Assembly (NCBI RefSeq): GCF_003788635.1 | Contig: NZ_AYKH01000041.1 | Coordinates: forward strand, 1 to 64,000 | Length of the DNA stretch: 64,000 nt | From: Salinisphaera orenii subsp. orenii MK-B5 | GTDB taxonomy: Bacteria > Pseudomonadota > Gammaproteobacteria > Nevskiales > Salinisphaeraceae | Direction of reading: 5' to 3' | Shown: positions 27,468 to 36,420 of the stretch, piece after piece | Position numbering within the stretch: position 1 is the first letter of the stretch | Layout: every line of letters begins with the position of its first letter | The notes under the pieces: generated by a model | What the model saw: only the letters and a program-made list of their open reading frames with translations | What the model was told of the DNA's origin: nothing | The model's database searches: none | Translations under genes and position numbers: made by a program

Positions 27468-28055
27468 TCAGCCGCTGCCGGGGGACTGGCCCGGGGCGGG
27501 CGCCTGACCGGACTGCGGCATCTTCGACTGCAGCTCGGAGCGCAGCGAATCCATCTCGTCGAGCAGATCCTGCGTGTTGCTGTTCTGCTTCTTCATGGCC
27601 GCAAGCGTGTCTTCCTGCAGCTGCTGACCGGCCGACTGGATTTCCGGCTTCTGCATGACCTTGTTACGGGCCTGTGTCATCTCCTGGCGCTCGGCCTGAA
27701 AATCCTGCATCACCGCCTTGCGCTCGGACTGGTCGAGATCGCCGGACTGCATCTTCTGCGCGAGTTCCTGAACCCGCTGCTGGCCCTGTTCGACGTCGTA
27801 GCCCTCGTCCTCGACGGCCTGACGAACCTTCTTCTCGAACTCTTCCTGCTGGGTGGCCAGCTCCGGATTGGCTTCGATGGTTTCCTTGTGGATCTGCTGC
27901 AGGCGCGACGCCTTCTGGCGGTACTGCTGCATCAGTTGCTGGGCTTCCTGCTGATCGGCGCCGCCGGCCGCCGCGCCCTGCGCGTTGGCCGTCGTGGCAC
28001 TGAAGGCGATGGCGGCCAGCGCCACGGCGAGAGTGGATGTTACACGTTTCATCAT
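27468..28055 (-). CDS. Exported Gln-rich helical protein of unknown function
   Basis: From the ATG at 28055 (or 28052) this is a 195-residue protein with a clear signal peptide (MKRVTSTLAVALAAIAFSATTANAQ) and a mature part dominated by Gln, Glu, Lys and Ala in long predicted helices or coiled coil (for example QQEAQQLMQQYRQKASRLQQIH, shortened here in meaning, and EFEKKVRQAVEDEGYDV). It ends in a Pro/Gly/Ser tail. I do not recognise the family; the character is that of small periplasmic helical proteins such as DUF4168 or Spy-like chaperones, without a diagnostic motif. It is a single gene with its own terminator. Confidence 0.75.
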   Translation of the reverse strand: MMKRVTSTLAVALAAIAFSATTANAQGAAAGGADQQEAQQLMQQYRQKASRLQQIHKETIEANPELATQQEEFEKKVRQAVEDEGYDVEQGQQRVQELAQKMQSGDLDQSERKAVMQDFQAERQEMTQARNKVMQKPEIQSAGQQLQEDTLAAMKKQNSNTQDLLDEMDSLRSELQSKMPQSGQAPAPGQSPGSG

Positions 28056-28130
28056 AGGTCTATCCGTCGAGTGAATGTCGTGTGGACCTGATCTGACAAC
28101 GTTCAAGGTTATCAGTGCCGCAGCAGGCGC

Positions 28131-28844
28131 TCAAAAATCCGGCTTTCCGGAGGCGAGCCGGTCAGCGACGCGGGTCGTCTCCGGAAGGCGGTAGCGGGTC
28201 AGCGCCTGCAGGGTCCAGGCAATCGCGTTGTCGAGGTCCACACGATGCCCGGGCGAGATGAAGATTGGCTTAACGCGCTCGCGCGAGCGCAGGACGGCGC
28301 CGATCACGGTTTCGCCGTCGTAGAGCGGGGTCCAGGCGCCGCGGCGCTCCGGGGCCGGGCCGTGCGTTCCGGTCAGACGCTTCTTGGCGACGCCAATGGT
28401 CGGCCGACCGGTGACCAGGCCGAGGTGGGTCGCCACGCCGAGGCGGCGCGGGTGGGCGATGCCATGACCGTCGACCAGGATCAGATCCGGCGGCGTCTCA
28501 AGCGCCTCGAGCGCGGCTAGCGCGCCGGGGATCTCCCGGAACGACAGCAGGCCGGGGATGTAGGGCATCCGCGTCGGCACGCGCACGAGCCGGCGCTCGC
28601 GTACCGCCAGCGTGGTGGCATCCAGCACCACGGCCGCCGCGCGCGTGGTGCGGCCGCCGTCCTCGAAGCCGATGTCGACGCCGCCGAGCGTCGCCACCGG
28701 GCCGGTATCGTGGCGGGTGTCGACGCGGTCGGCCAGTTCCCGCTGCAGCGTCCGGCAGGCGCGCGCGTCCTGGGGCCAGTCGTGGTCGAGGCAGATGCGG
28801 CCGTCGGTGGTCTGGCGACGGACGACGCCGGGTGTGTCCGGCAT
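28131..28844 (-). CDS. nfi: Endonuclease V
   Basis: Nfi cleaves DNA near deoxyinosine and other deaminated bases. The 237-residue protein starting at ATG 28844 has the family motifs GGVDIGFE (first metal Asp), RMPYIPGLLSFRE (the P-Y-I-P wedge that recognises the lesion), and DLILVDGHGIAHPRRLGVA with further acidic metal ligands, then GVAKKRLTG. It starts 7 bp after mntR and is likely cotranscribed with it. Confidence 0.95.
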   Translation of the reverse strand: MPDTPGVVRRQTTDGRICLDHDWPQDARACRTLQRELADRVDTRHDTGPVATLGGVDIGFEDGGRTTRAAAVVLDATTLAVRERRLVRVPTRMPYIPGLLSFREIPGALAALEALETPPDLILVDGHGIAHPRRLGVATHLGLVTGRPTIGVAKKRLTGTHGPAPERRGAWTPLYDGETVIGAVLRSRERVKPIFISPGHRVDLDNAIAWTLQALTRYRLPETTRVADRLASGKPDF

Positions 28845-28851
28845 CCGTGCC

Positions 28852-29346
28852 TCAGTCGTCCTGCGCGCCGTCGCGGTCGTCGGCGAAACGACGCATGATC
28901 TCGATGGTTTCGGCGCTGACGTGGTGCTCCACGCCCTCGGCGTCCTTGCGCGCGGTGGTCTCCGGCACGCCCAGGGCACGCAGGAAGCGCAGCACCACGA
29001 TATGCCGGTCGCGTGATTCGCAGGCCATGCGCTTGCCGTCTTCGGTGAGGAAGATGGAGCGATAGGGCTCGCTGGTCACCAGGCCGGCGTCGGTCATGCG
29101 GCGGATCATCTTGCCGACCGTGGCCTGGGTCACGCCCATGCGCTGGGCCAGCTCGACGGCGCGAGCCTCGCCCTTGGCATCGATCAGATCCGCGATGAGC
29201 TCGACATAGTCCTCGATCAGCTCGGTCTCGTGCGCCTTGCGGACATAGCTGTACTGGCGCGCGTGGTCGGCGGGGTCGAGCAGCTCCCCGGAGGTATCCG
29301 CACGCAGGACGTGGTCGAGATCGTTTGCCGTGCGTTCTGCGTTCAT
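28852..29346 (-). CDS. mntR: Manganese-responsive regulator MntR
   Basis: DtxR/MntR-family repressor that represses Mn uptake genes when Mn2+ is bound. The 164 residues have an N-terminal extension, a winged HTH (AVELAQRMGVTQATVGKMIRRM, about 66-88) and a dimerisation/metal domain with ESRDRHIVVLRFLRALG and DAEGVEHHVS, which hold the expected His/Glu ligands. There is no C-terminal SH3-like domain, as in MntR rather than DtxR. Neither mntH nor mntP is in the window, so its targets are elsewhere. Confidence 0.92.
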   Translation of the reverse strand: MNAERTANDLDHVLRADTSGELLDPADHARQYSYVRKAHETELIEDYVELIADLIDAKGEARAVELAQRMGVTQATVGKMIRRMTDAGLVTSEPYRSIFLTEDGKRMACESRDRHIVVLRFLRALGVPETTARKDAEGVEHHVSAETIEIMRRFADDRDGAQDD

Positions 29347-29356
29347 CGTGCTTCGA

Positions 29357-30205
29357 TTATACCGTGTCGTCGCGACCCTGCGGGGCCGGGTGGAGGGCTG
29401 CGATCACCGCCCGGGTGTCCGGGCGCACGCCGCGCCAGAGATGGAAGGACTCGGCCGCCTGCTCGACGAGCATGCCGAAGCCGTCGCACCGGCGGGCCAC
29501 GCCGTGGCGTTCGGCCCAGCGCAGAAACGGTGTGGGCGCATCGGCGTAGATCATGTCGTAGGCGGCGGTCGCACCCGCGATCGCTGCTGCCGGCAGATCC
29601 GGCATGCGCCCGGCCAGTCCGGCCGATATGGCGTTGATCACCAGGTCCCAGCCGCCGCCGATGCCCGCGAGCCCGCCGGCGTCGACGGGCCCCAGGTCGG
29701 TGAAATCGGCGGCGATGGCCTCGGCCCGCTCGGCGGTGCGGTTGGCGATGTAAAGATGTTTCGGGCCCTGTTCGAGCAGAACGGGGACCACCCCGCGCAC
29801 GGCGCCTCCGGCCCCGAGCACCAGCACGCGACGCCCCTCGATTGGTGTGCTCAGACGACCGGTCAGGTCGCGCAGCAGGCCGACGCCGTCGGTGTTGTCG
29901 CCGTGGATGCGGCCGTCGTCGCAGCGGATCAGCGTGTTCACCGCCCCCGCACGCTCCGCGCGCGCCGAGAGCGTGGCGGCGTAGGCGGCGGCCGCCTGCT
30001 TGAAGGGCAGCGTCACGTTCAGGCCGCGGCCGCCGTCGGCGAAAAAGCGCTCGACCGTGGCGGTGAAGGCGTCCTCGGCGGCGGGCAGACGCGTGTAGGT
30101 CATGCGCTGACCGGTCTGTTCGGCGAACATGGCGTGGATCGCCGGCGACCGGCTGTGGTCGACGGGGTTGCCGATCACGGCGTAGCGGTCGGGTTCGTCG
30201 GTCAT
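29357..30205 (-). CDS. aroE: Shikimate dehydrogenase
   Basis: NADPH-dependent reduction of dehydroshikimate in the chorismate pathway. The 282 residues from ATG 30205 contain YAVIGNPVDHSRSPAIHAMF (substrate Ser pair), GLNVTLPFKQ with the catalytic Lys, GDNTDGVGLLRD with the catalytic Asp, and the NADP motif LVLGAGGAVRGVV; NRTAERAE marks the NADP preference. The ATG overlaps the waaF stop (ATGA). Confidence 0.96.
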   Translation of the reverse strand: MTDEPDRYAVIGNPVDHSRSPAIHAMFAEQTGQRMTYTRLPAAEDAFTATVERFFADGGRGLNVTLPFKQAAAAYAATLSARAERAGAVNTLIRCDDGRIHGDNTDGVGLLRDLTGRLSTPIEGRRVLVLGAGGAVRGVVPVLLEQGPKHLYIANRTAERAEAIAADFTDLGPVDAGGLAGIGGGWDLVINAISAGLAGRMPDLPAAAIAGATAAYDMIYADAPTPFLRWAERHGVARRCDGFGMLVEQAAESFHLWRGVRPDTRAVIAALHPAPQGRDDTV

Positions 30206-31293
30206 GGAGCAGGCTCCTCGGTAGCGGCAGACGGCGGCGCGGCCCGGCCGGCCGCGTAGTGCAGCGAGGGCAGCGCCCGCGCCTCGGGGTTCAGGCAGGC
30301 GTGCATTACATCGGCGACCGGGATATCGCGCATGCACGCGTTGTGGCCCAGCGGGCAGACCCGCTCGCGACAGGGCGCGCAGGCCAGGCCCAGCCAGAAG
30401 CGGGCCTCGGCCGGGGCCAGCGGCGGCGCATAGTCGGGATGCGTGGCGCCGTAGATGGCCAGCACCCGTGGTGCGGTGGCCGCGGCCAGATGCATCACAC
30501 CGGTGTCGTTGCCGACGAAGGCATGGGTGAGCGAGGCCAGGTCGGCGATGTCGACCAGTGAGGTGCGTTCGCACAGGTTCATCCCGTGGCGCGGCGCGGC
30601 CGCGGCGATGCCGGCGGCGAGATCGCGGTCGGCGGCGCTGCCGAAGATCCATACCGCGATGCCGCGCGCGTCGAGCGCCTCGGCCAGGCGTGCGAAGTGG
30701 GTCGCCGGCCACTGTTTGGCGCCGCCGTAGGCGGCGCCGGGCGCGAAGCCGACGGCGGGTCGGTCGCGGTCCAGCGCCAGCGAGGCCGTCAGTGCCGAAC
30801 GGCGCTGCTCGTCGATCGACAGCCGCGGTAGCTCGACCTCGCCGAGCGCGTCGCCCTCGTGTTCGAGGCCCAGCAGCGCGTAGTGCTCGACCTTGCGGGG
30901 ATAGCGCGTGGCGTCGAGCGTGCGCACATCGTTGATCAGGCCGTAGCGGAGTTCGCCGCGATAGCCGGTGCGCTGTGGAATGCCGGCCAGCCAGGGCACC
31001 AGCGCGGCCTTGGCGCTGCGCTGCATGACGATCGCCTGGTCGTAACGGCCGCGCAGGGCGTGCGCGGCGCGCCGGCGGGCGCCCCAGGCGAACTCGCGGT
31101 GGGCGATGTTGAGCGGCACCGCCGCGTCGATTTCCGGCATGCGGGCGACCAGCGACGCGGTGACGTCAGGGGCCAGCACATCGATGCGCGCCTGCGGCAG
31201 GCGTCGGCGCAGCGTCTTGAACAGACCCTGCGCCATGACCATGTCGCCGATCCAGCTCGGGCCGACGATGAGTATGCGCGGGCTGTCGTTCAT
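30202..31293 (-). CDS. waaF: ADP-heptose:LPS heptosyltransferase II
   Basis: GT9 glycosyltransferase that adds the second heptose to the inner core of lipopolysaccharide. The 363 residues from ATG 31293 (AGGA ribosome site) start RILIVGPSWIGDMVMAQGLFKTLRR and contain VGFAPGAAYGGAKQWP and FVGNDTGVMHLAAATAPRVLAIYGATHP, the donor-binding motif of the family. Three Cys in the C-terminal part (CAPCRERVCPLGHNACM) match other WaaF. It is the first clear LPS gene of the 31-51 kb glycan region and is followed by aroE. Confidence 0.93.
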   Translation of the reverse strand: MNDSPRILIVGPSWIGDMVMAQGLFKTLRRRLPQARIDVLAPDVTASLVARMPEIDAAVPLNIAHREFAWGARRRAAHALRGRYDQAIVMQRSAKAALVPWLAGIPQRTGYRGELRYGLINDVRTLDATRYPRKVEHYALLGLEHEGDALGEVELPRLSIDEQRRSALTASLALDRDRPAVGFAPGAAYGGAKQWPATHFARLAEALDARGIAVWIFGSAADRDLAAGIAAAAPRHGMNLCERTSLVDIADLASLTHAFVGNDTGVMHLAAATAPRVLAIYGATHPDYAPPLAPAEARFWLGLACAPCRERVCPLGHNACMRDIPVADVMHACLNPEARALPSLHYAAGRAAPPSAATEEPAP

Positions 31294-31449
31294 GTGTCCT
31301 GCCGCTCCATGGCGATCGACCCCGAGGGCCGCCAATCGTAACCGAATCCGGTGCTGTGATCGGGCGCGACATCGTCGCGATCCCGGTGCTGCATGGCCGC
31401 GGCGGGCTACGGCGGGCGCTCGGGGCCGGCGGCACGACCGGTTCGTCGC

Positions 31450-32535
31450 TCAGGCGGGTTCCGAGTGCGCGGGCGCGGCAGCGTCCGCGCGCTGGCGAAC
31501 GGCGCCTTCCCGGGGTCGGAACAGAAGAAACGCATGCAGCGACAGCAAGGGAAAGATCCAGGTCCAGGAGCTGATCGTCTTGCTGTGCTCGTGGGTGTAG
31601 ACCGCCGGTGTGAACACGCAGATCCAGTAGACGGCCACCGCGAATACGCCGGCGTAGGCATAGGCGGTCGCGCCGCGGCGGGCGTAGGCGAGGAACGCCG
31701 TGGCGACGGCCAGGCCCCAGCCGGCCGCCGCGCAGAACAGGCCGAACTTGCGCTCGGCCTCGTACAGCTCGTTGTCGCGCAGATGCAGGAAGGTGGCGCC
31801 CACGGAGAGCACCACGATCGCCGCCAGCGCCAGCACCACCGACAGCGTCGGCCGCTGCGCGGGACGACGAACATCGCAGACCGAGATCGCCGCCAGCACG
31901 AACAGACTCCAGCCCAGCAACTCCAGCGGTTCCTCCGCGTTGCCCACGACGCGGGCGACCGGTGCCAGAACCGATTCGTCCAGTTCCTGTTCGAACACGT
32001 TCTGGAACTGTATCGCGGTGGTGTGGTCTCCCAGCGAGCCGATGAACGCGACGAAACAACCGGCTAGCAGGAGCACGATCGGCGCGTAGGCGCGTCGCAG
32101 CAGCAGTTCGATGCCCAGCCATACCAGCAGGATGATCAGGAACTGGGGCCGCAGATCGTCGCGTATCGCGTTGTTCTCACCCACGAAGGCGATGAGGAAG
32201 AGCATGCTGAACACGATCGCCACGCGGCTCAGGCGCCGATCGCCGTCGATGTACGTCAGCAGCGCCACAGTCACGCCGAGCAGACACAGGACCAGCGACA
32301 TGACTTCGCTGAGCAGGAACTCGCCGCCGTCGACCGGCAGATAGATGGTCGCGCCTCCCGCCACGCAGGCCGACAGCCCCGCGCCGGCGACGCAGCCGGC
32401 GTGAATGGCGAGAGCGGTGACCGTGATCACGATCACGCCCGCGGCCAGCCCGATCCGGTTGACCGGTCGGCTTCGGGGCGCAGCCCGTGACGCCTCGGTG
32501 TGCGGATATCGGTCGAACGCGGATGTTTGTACCAT
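31450..32535 (-). CDS. Ten-span inner-membrane protein of unknown function
   Basis: A 361-residue protein with about ten predicted membrane segments (near 28-48, 72-95, 103-118, 131-148, 150-168, 207-222, 232-250, 267-286, 291-310 and 321-338) and polar ends. I see no motif of O-antigen ligase, polymerase or flippase families. Its site, 156 bp upstream of waaF and divergent from the GT4 genes, suggests a role in the envelope glycan system, but this rests on position only. The N-terminus before the first span is long and the start may lie at M1 or later. Confidence 0.72.
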   Translation of the reverse strand: MVQTSAFDRYPHTEASRAAPRSRPVNRIGLAAGVIVITVTALAIHAGCVAGAGLSACVAGGATIYLPVDGGEFLLSEVMSLVLCLLGVTVALLTYIDGDRRLSRVAIVFSMLFLIAFVGENNAIRDDLRPQFLIILLVWLGIELLLRRAYAPIVLLLAGCFVAFIGSLGDHTTAIQFQNVFEQELDESVLAPVARVVGNAEEPLELLGWSLFVLAAISVCDVRRPAQRPTLSVVLALAAIVVLSVGATFLHLRDNELYEAERKFGLFCAAAGWGLAVATAFLAYARRGATAYAYAGVFAVAVYWICVFTPAVYTHEHSKTISSWTWIFPLLSLHAFLLFRPREGAVRQRADAAAPAHSEPA

Positions 32536-32622
32536 GTGCGTCTTGCTTTCAGGGGATGGCTTGGATGAAAAAGCTTAATATGGCGCGAAATTGCGCGGTC
32601 TGAACGCAAATTTAACAGAAAA
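32536..32622. promoter_or_regulatory. AT-rich divergent promoter region of the glycan cluster
   Basis: This 87-bp gap between the ten-span membrane gene and the first GT4 gene is strikingly AT-rich for the window, with GAAAAAGCTTAATATGG around 32566-32583 and AAATTTAAC further on. Divergent promoters are expected here; TTAATAT is a plausible -10 for the plus-strand operon, without a well-spaced -35. Confidence 0.4.
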
Positions 32623-33879
32623 ATGATGGACGCCGCGACGACAGCCGAGGCGGGTTCCGTGCCGCTGTCGCTGACCCATTATGTGAGCCTCAGCGGTTTC
32701 GGCGGCGTGGAGCAGCAGTTCGCCGCGTTCGTCCGGCGCGCGGCCGAGAGACAGGCTCTGGATCAGTCCGTGGTCGCCTGCAGCCGGCGGATTCACACGT
32801 TGCATCGAGAGGCGCTGGCGGGGGTCGGACACTGGCGCTATGAGAAGAAGGTCTGCGGTTTCAAGCTGCCGCAGCGCCCGGCGCAGCTGCGCCGGGCACG
32901 TTACCGGTGGCTCGCGCGAACGCTGCAGCCGGATGTCGCGCTGCTTTGGAACCGACTCGGCGAGCAGGCACGGGTGCTCGACGCGCTCGGCCCGCGGCGC
33001 TGTCTTTACTGGGAGCACGGCTCCGCCTGGCTCGCCGGCGGGGTCGAGGCCAAGCGCGCGGTACTCGACCGGCTGCCGGCCGTGATCTGCAATTCGCGGG
33101 CGGCGCGGCGGATGCTGGAACTGCACTGGCAATACCGGGGTGTGGTCCGCGTCTGCCCCAACGGCATGCGTTCGCCGCAGCTGGCCGCAGCGCCGCGTCG
33201 TCGGGCCGCCGATGCGCCGGTGCGGCTGGGCACGGCGAGTCGCCTGGTGCCGGTCAAGGCGACCTGCCTGGCGATCCACACGCTGGCTGCACTCGTCGAG
33301 CGTGGTGTGGATGCGTGGCTGGATATCGCCGGCGACGGTCCGCTGCGCGGAGATCTGGCGGCGCTCGCGGATGCGCTGGGCGTGGCGTCACGGCTGCGAT
33401 TTCGGGGCGTGGTGGCCGACATGGCGGCTTTCTACGAACAGATCGACGTGCTGCTCCATCCGGCGCTGCGCGAGCCGTTCGGTGTGGTCGCGGCCGAGGC
33501 GGCCGCCGCCGGATGCCCCGTGGTATGCAGCGCGGTCGACGGCCTGCCGGAAGTCGTCGCACACGAGCACGGGGGGTACTGCGTGCCCGTCACGGCCGGT
33601 CTCGAGCGCTTTCGCGCACTGGGCGGCAGCACCGCCGGACTGCCGCCCGTGGTCTACGATCCGGTGACCGACCGGATCGTGCCGCCGCGCATCTGCGAGC
33701 CCGCGGCGCTGGCCGATGCGGTGATGCGGGTGATCGCCGATCCGGATCGCTACGCCCGGATGAGCGCGGCTGCCATTGCCCACGTCCGCACGGCGTTCGA
33801 TTTCGACGCGCATGTAGATGACGTGCTCGCCGCGGCGCGCGAATACGCCGCGACCGGCACCCTGGCGCCGGCGGCATGA
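32623..33879 (+). CDS. GT4 glycosyltransferase, paralogue 1
   Basis: A 418-residue GT-B fold transferase (Glycos_transf_1/GT4) of the cytoplasmic membrane face. The N-terminus has THYVSLSGFGGVEQQFAAF, the acceptor-side GGxE-type motif; the C-terminal half has GTASRLVPVKATCLA, the REPFGVVAAEAAAAGCPVV donor-binding EPFGxxxxEA motif, and a linker VVYDPVTDRIVPP shared with three other proteins in this window. It is first of a coupled run of three genes (32623, 33876, 35126). Donor and acceptor sugars are unknown; LPS core is the likely target. Confidence 0.87.
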   Translation: MMDAATTAEAGSVPLSLTHYVSLSGFGGVEQQFAAFVRRAAERQALDQSVVACSRRIHTLHREALAGVGHWRYEKKVCGFKLPQRPAQLRRARYRWLARTLQPDVALLWNRLGEQARVLDALGPRRCLYWEHGSAWLAGGVEAKRAVLDRLPAVICNSRAARRMLELHWQYRGVVRVCPNGMRSPQLAAAPRRRAADAPVRLGTASRLVPVKATCLAIHTLAALVERGVDAWLDIAGDGPLRGDLAALADALGVASRLRFRGVVADMAAFYEQIDVLLHPALREPFGVVAAEAAAAGCPVVCSAVDGLPEVVAHEHGGYCVPVTAGLERFRALGGSTAGLPPVVYDPVTDRIVPPRICEPAALADAVMRVIADPDRYARMSAAAIAHVRTAFDFDAHVDDVLAAAREYAATGTLAPAA

Positions 33880-35129
33880 GCGCGGCGTCGCTGCTGCACT
33901 ACGTGAGCCTCGACGGCGCCGGCGGCGTCGAGCTGCAGTTCGTCGAATTCCTTCGCACCGCGCTGGCGCGGGCCGACGCCCGGCATGCCGTGGTGGCCTG
34001 CGGTCGCGGCGTGCATCCGCTGGTGGCCGATCGGCTGGCGGCGTCGGGTGTGCCGGTGGGTTATGAGAAGTACGCCGGCCCGCTCAAGCTGCCCGCCTGG
34101 CCCCGGGCGGTGCGCGCCGCCCACCAGCGCGGATTGATGCGCCGGCATCGGCCGGATGTGGCGGTGATCTGGAACCGTATGCGCGACAGTCTGCGCACGC
34201 TCGAAGCGGCCGGCGCGGCGCGCTGCCTGTACTGGGAGCGCGGCGCGAGCTGGTTCCCCGGCGAGACGATCGCGAAGCAGCGGTTTCTGGCGACGGTTCC
34301 GGCGGTGCTGTGCAACAGCCACGCGGCGCGGCGGATGCTGGAGCTGCGCTGGGGTTATCGCGGCGCGATCCGGGTGGTGCCCAACGCCCTGCGGCCCTCG
34401 CTGCGGCCGGCCGCGGCCCGGCCGCGACAGCTCGTGTCCGACCGCCCGTTGCGGCTGGGTGTGGTCGCCCGGCTGGAGCCGATCAAGGGCGTGGCACTGG
34501 CGGTTCACGCGCTGGCCCTGCTTCGCGATCAGGGCCGCGCGGTGACGCTGTCGATCGCCGGGGACGGGCCCGAACGCCGGCGCCTGGAAACGCTCGTGGC
34601 GCGGCTCGATCTGACCGATGTCGTGCGCTTCGAGGGTCTGGTGGCGGACATGGGGGCGTTCTATCGCGGCATCGATCTGCTGGTGCATCCGGCGCTGCGC
34701 GAGCCATTCGGCCAGATCGCGGTGGAAGCCAACGCCTACGGCTGCCCGGCCGTGGTCGCGGCGGTCGACGGCCTGGTGGAGGTCATCACCCATGACGTGA
34801 CCGGTCTGTGCGTGGCGCCGAGCCTGCCGCTGGCCGATTATCCGTTGCTCGGCGGCCACGACGACGATCTGCCGCCCGTGGTCTACGATCCGGTGCGGGA
34901 TCGGATCGCACCGCTGGTGCTCGTCGATCCCGAGCGGCTGGCGGCGGCCGTGGCGACGCTGGCCGACGATCCGGACGCCTATGCGCGCATGAGTGCCGCC
35001 GCCATCGAGGCGGTGGCCACGCGCTTCGTCTTTGACGGCCACGTCGACGCGGCGCTTGCCGCGGTGGACGAATTCCGCGCCCGTGGCACGCTTGCGGATC
35101 CACCGGCTTCGGCAGGTCAGATCACATGA
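33876..35129 (+). CDS. GT4 glycosyltransferase, paralogue 2
   Basis: A 417-residue GT4 protein clearly paralogous to the preceding gene: LLHYVSLDGAGGVELQFVEF at the start, CLYWERGASWFPGE and NSHAARRMLELRWGYRG in the middle, REPFGQIAVEANAYGCPAVV and VVYDPVRDRIAP near the end. It overlaps the previous gene by ATGA and the next by 4 bp. Tandem duplication followed by change of specificity is the likely origin. Confidence 0.87.
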   Translation: MSAASLLHYVSLDGAGGVELQFVEFLRTALARADARHAVVACGRGVHPLVADRLAASGVPVGYEKYAGPLKLPAWPRAVRAAHQRGLMRRHRPDVAVIWNRMRDSLRTLEAAGAARCLYWERGASWFPGETIAKQRFLATVPAVLCNSHAARRMLELRWGYRGAIRVVPNALRPSLRPAAARPRQLVSDRPLRLGVVARLEPIKGVALAVHALALLRDQGRAVTLSIAGDGPERRRLETLVARLDLTDVVRFEGLVADMGAFYRGIDLLVHPALREPFGQIAVEANAYGCPAVVAAVDGLVEVITHDVTGLCVAPSLPLADYPLLGGHDDDLPPVVYDPVRDRIAPLVLVDPERLAAAVATLADDPDAYARMSAAAIEAVATRFVFDGHVDAALAAVDEFRARGTLADPPASAGQIT

Positions 35130-36259
35130 GTACCACTCCGGGTAAGCGGATCGCGATCGTGTTTCGCGGCATCGGCGACATCGGCGGCACCAACAACACC
35201 ATCGCCGACCATGCCCGGCATTTTCGGCGGCTGGGCCATGCCGTCGATCTCATCGGCGAGAAGGTCGATCGCGGCGGGGTGACGCCGGATATGGGCCGGG
35301 CCGTGAAGATCGGCCGGCTGCCGCTGTTCAAGCGTCACAAATGGCGCTGGTTCGCCGCCCGCGCCCAGCGCGTCGTCGATGCCGCCGGCTACGAATTCGT
35401 TGCCGGGCACGGGCATCACTATCGACAGCACGTGCTGTCGATGCACAATTGCCTGCACCTCGCGCACGAAATCACCCACGGCACGGCCCTGGACCCACGC
35501 GGAACGCTGGCCGAGATCCACGACCGCATCTTCGCCGAGGACGGCTTTGCGGCGTGCATCTGCAACTCGAAGCTCATGCAGGACGACCTGGCCCGGCGCT
35601 ACGGCGTGGCGCGCGAGCGCCTGCCGATCATCCATCCCGGGTATCGGCCGGAACAGTTCGACCGGGCCGATCGCGCACGCCATCGCGATGCGGTGCGCGC
35701 CGAGCTCGACTGCGGCGACGCCGTGCTCGTCGGGCTGGTGACGTCGGGCGACTACCGCAAGCGCGGGCTGGATCTGCTGCTCGAGGCCTACGCCGGCCTG
35801 CCGGCCGCGGTGCGGGAGCGCAGCCTGCTGCTGGTGCTCGGCAAGCAGGCCGGGGCGGGGCCGTTCCTGGCCCAGGCCCGTGCGCTGGGCATCGCCGATC
35901 GCCTGCGCCTGGTCAAGCACACGCGCGCGCCCGAGCGCTATTTCCACGCCCTGGATATCTGTGTCCACCCGGCGCGCGTCGAGGAATTCGGTCAGAGCGT
36001 GCAGGAGGCCATGGCCTGCGGCGTGCCGGTGGTCACCAGCCGCCGGGTCGGTGCGACCGAGCTGCTGCCCGCGGATCTGCGCGAGGCGCTGCCGGAGACG
36101 CCGGACGTCGAGGCCTTGCGCGCGCTGCTGGCGCAGTGGATCGTCGATCCCGCCCGGCGGGCCGACGTGGCGCAGGCGGGGCTCGCGGCCGTGGCCGGCA
36201 ACACCGAACGCGCCAACTTCGAGGCGACACGCCGCGTCTACGCCGCCCACGGCCTCTAG
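35126..36259 (+). CDS. GT4 glycosyltransferase, WaaG-like
   Basis: A 377-residue GT4 enzyme of a different type from its neighbours. It starts RIAIVFRGIGDIGGTNNTIADHA, has CNSKLMQDDLARRYGV and IIHPGYRPEQFD in the hinge, and the donor motif RVEEFGQSVQEAMACGVPVV. The pattern resembles WaaG-type LPS core glucosyltransferases. It ends the three-gene plus-strand operon that begins at 32623. Substrate is not proven. Confidence 0.83.
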   Translation: MSTTPGKRIAIVFRGIGDIGGTNNTIADHARHFRRLGHAVDLIGEKVDRGGVTPDMGRAVKIGRLPLFKRHKWRWFAARAQRVVDAAGYEFVAGHGHHYRQHVLSMHNCLHLAHEITHGTALDPRGTLAEIHDRIFAEDGFAACICNSKLMQDDLARRYGVARERLPIIHPGYRPEQFDRADRARHRDAVRAELDCGDAVLVGLVTSGDYRKRGLDLLLEAYAGLPAAVRERSLLLVLGKQAGAGPFLAQARALGIADRLRLVKHTRAPERYFHALDICVHPARVEEFGQSVQEAMACGVPVVTSRRVGATELLPADLREALPETPDVEALRALLAQWIVDPARRADVAQAGLAAVAGNTERANFEATRRVYAAHGL

Positions 36260-36310
36260 CGGTTTCCAAGCGGGGGCGCGCCGCGCCCGATGGCCGGAGC
36301 CGGAAACCGC
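36259..36310. other. Nested inverted repeat after the GT4 operon
   Basis: GCGGTTTCC at 36259-36267 pairs with GGAAACCGC at 36302-36310; inside it lies a second GC-rich inverted repeat (GGGCGCG with CGCGCCC). It starts on the last base of the GT gene's stop codon and lies between convergent genes, so it may help end transcription, though there is no U-tract. Confidence 0.4.
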
Positions 36311-36420
36311 GCCATGCCGCTGTCCGGCCGCGGTGCCGTCGGTCTCTTTACTTTTAAGTGGAGGGTCGGGAGGCGGACAGCGCCAATGCCACCCGCGCCG
36401 CGCTCGACGACGCGCGCGTG

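Noticed and set aside
36259-36310. Nested hairpin after the WaaG-like gene as a definite rho-independent terminator
   Set aside because: Loop is long and there is no run of T after the stem, so it is listed only as a structure.
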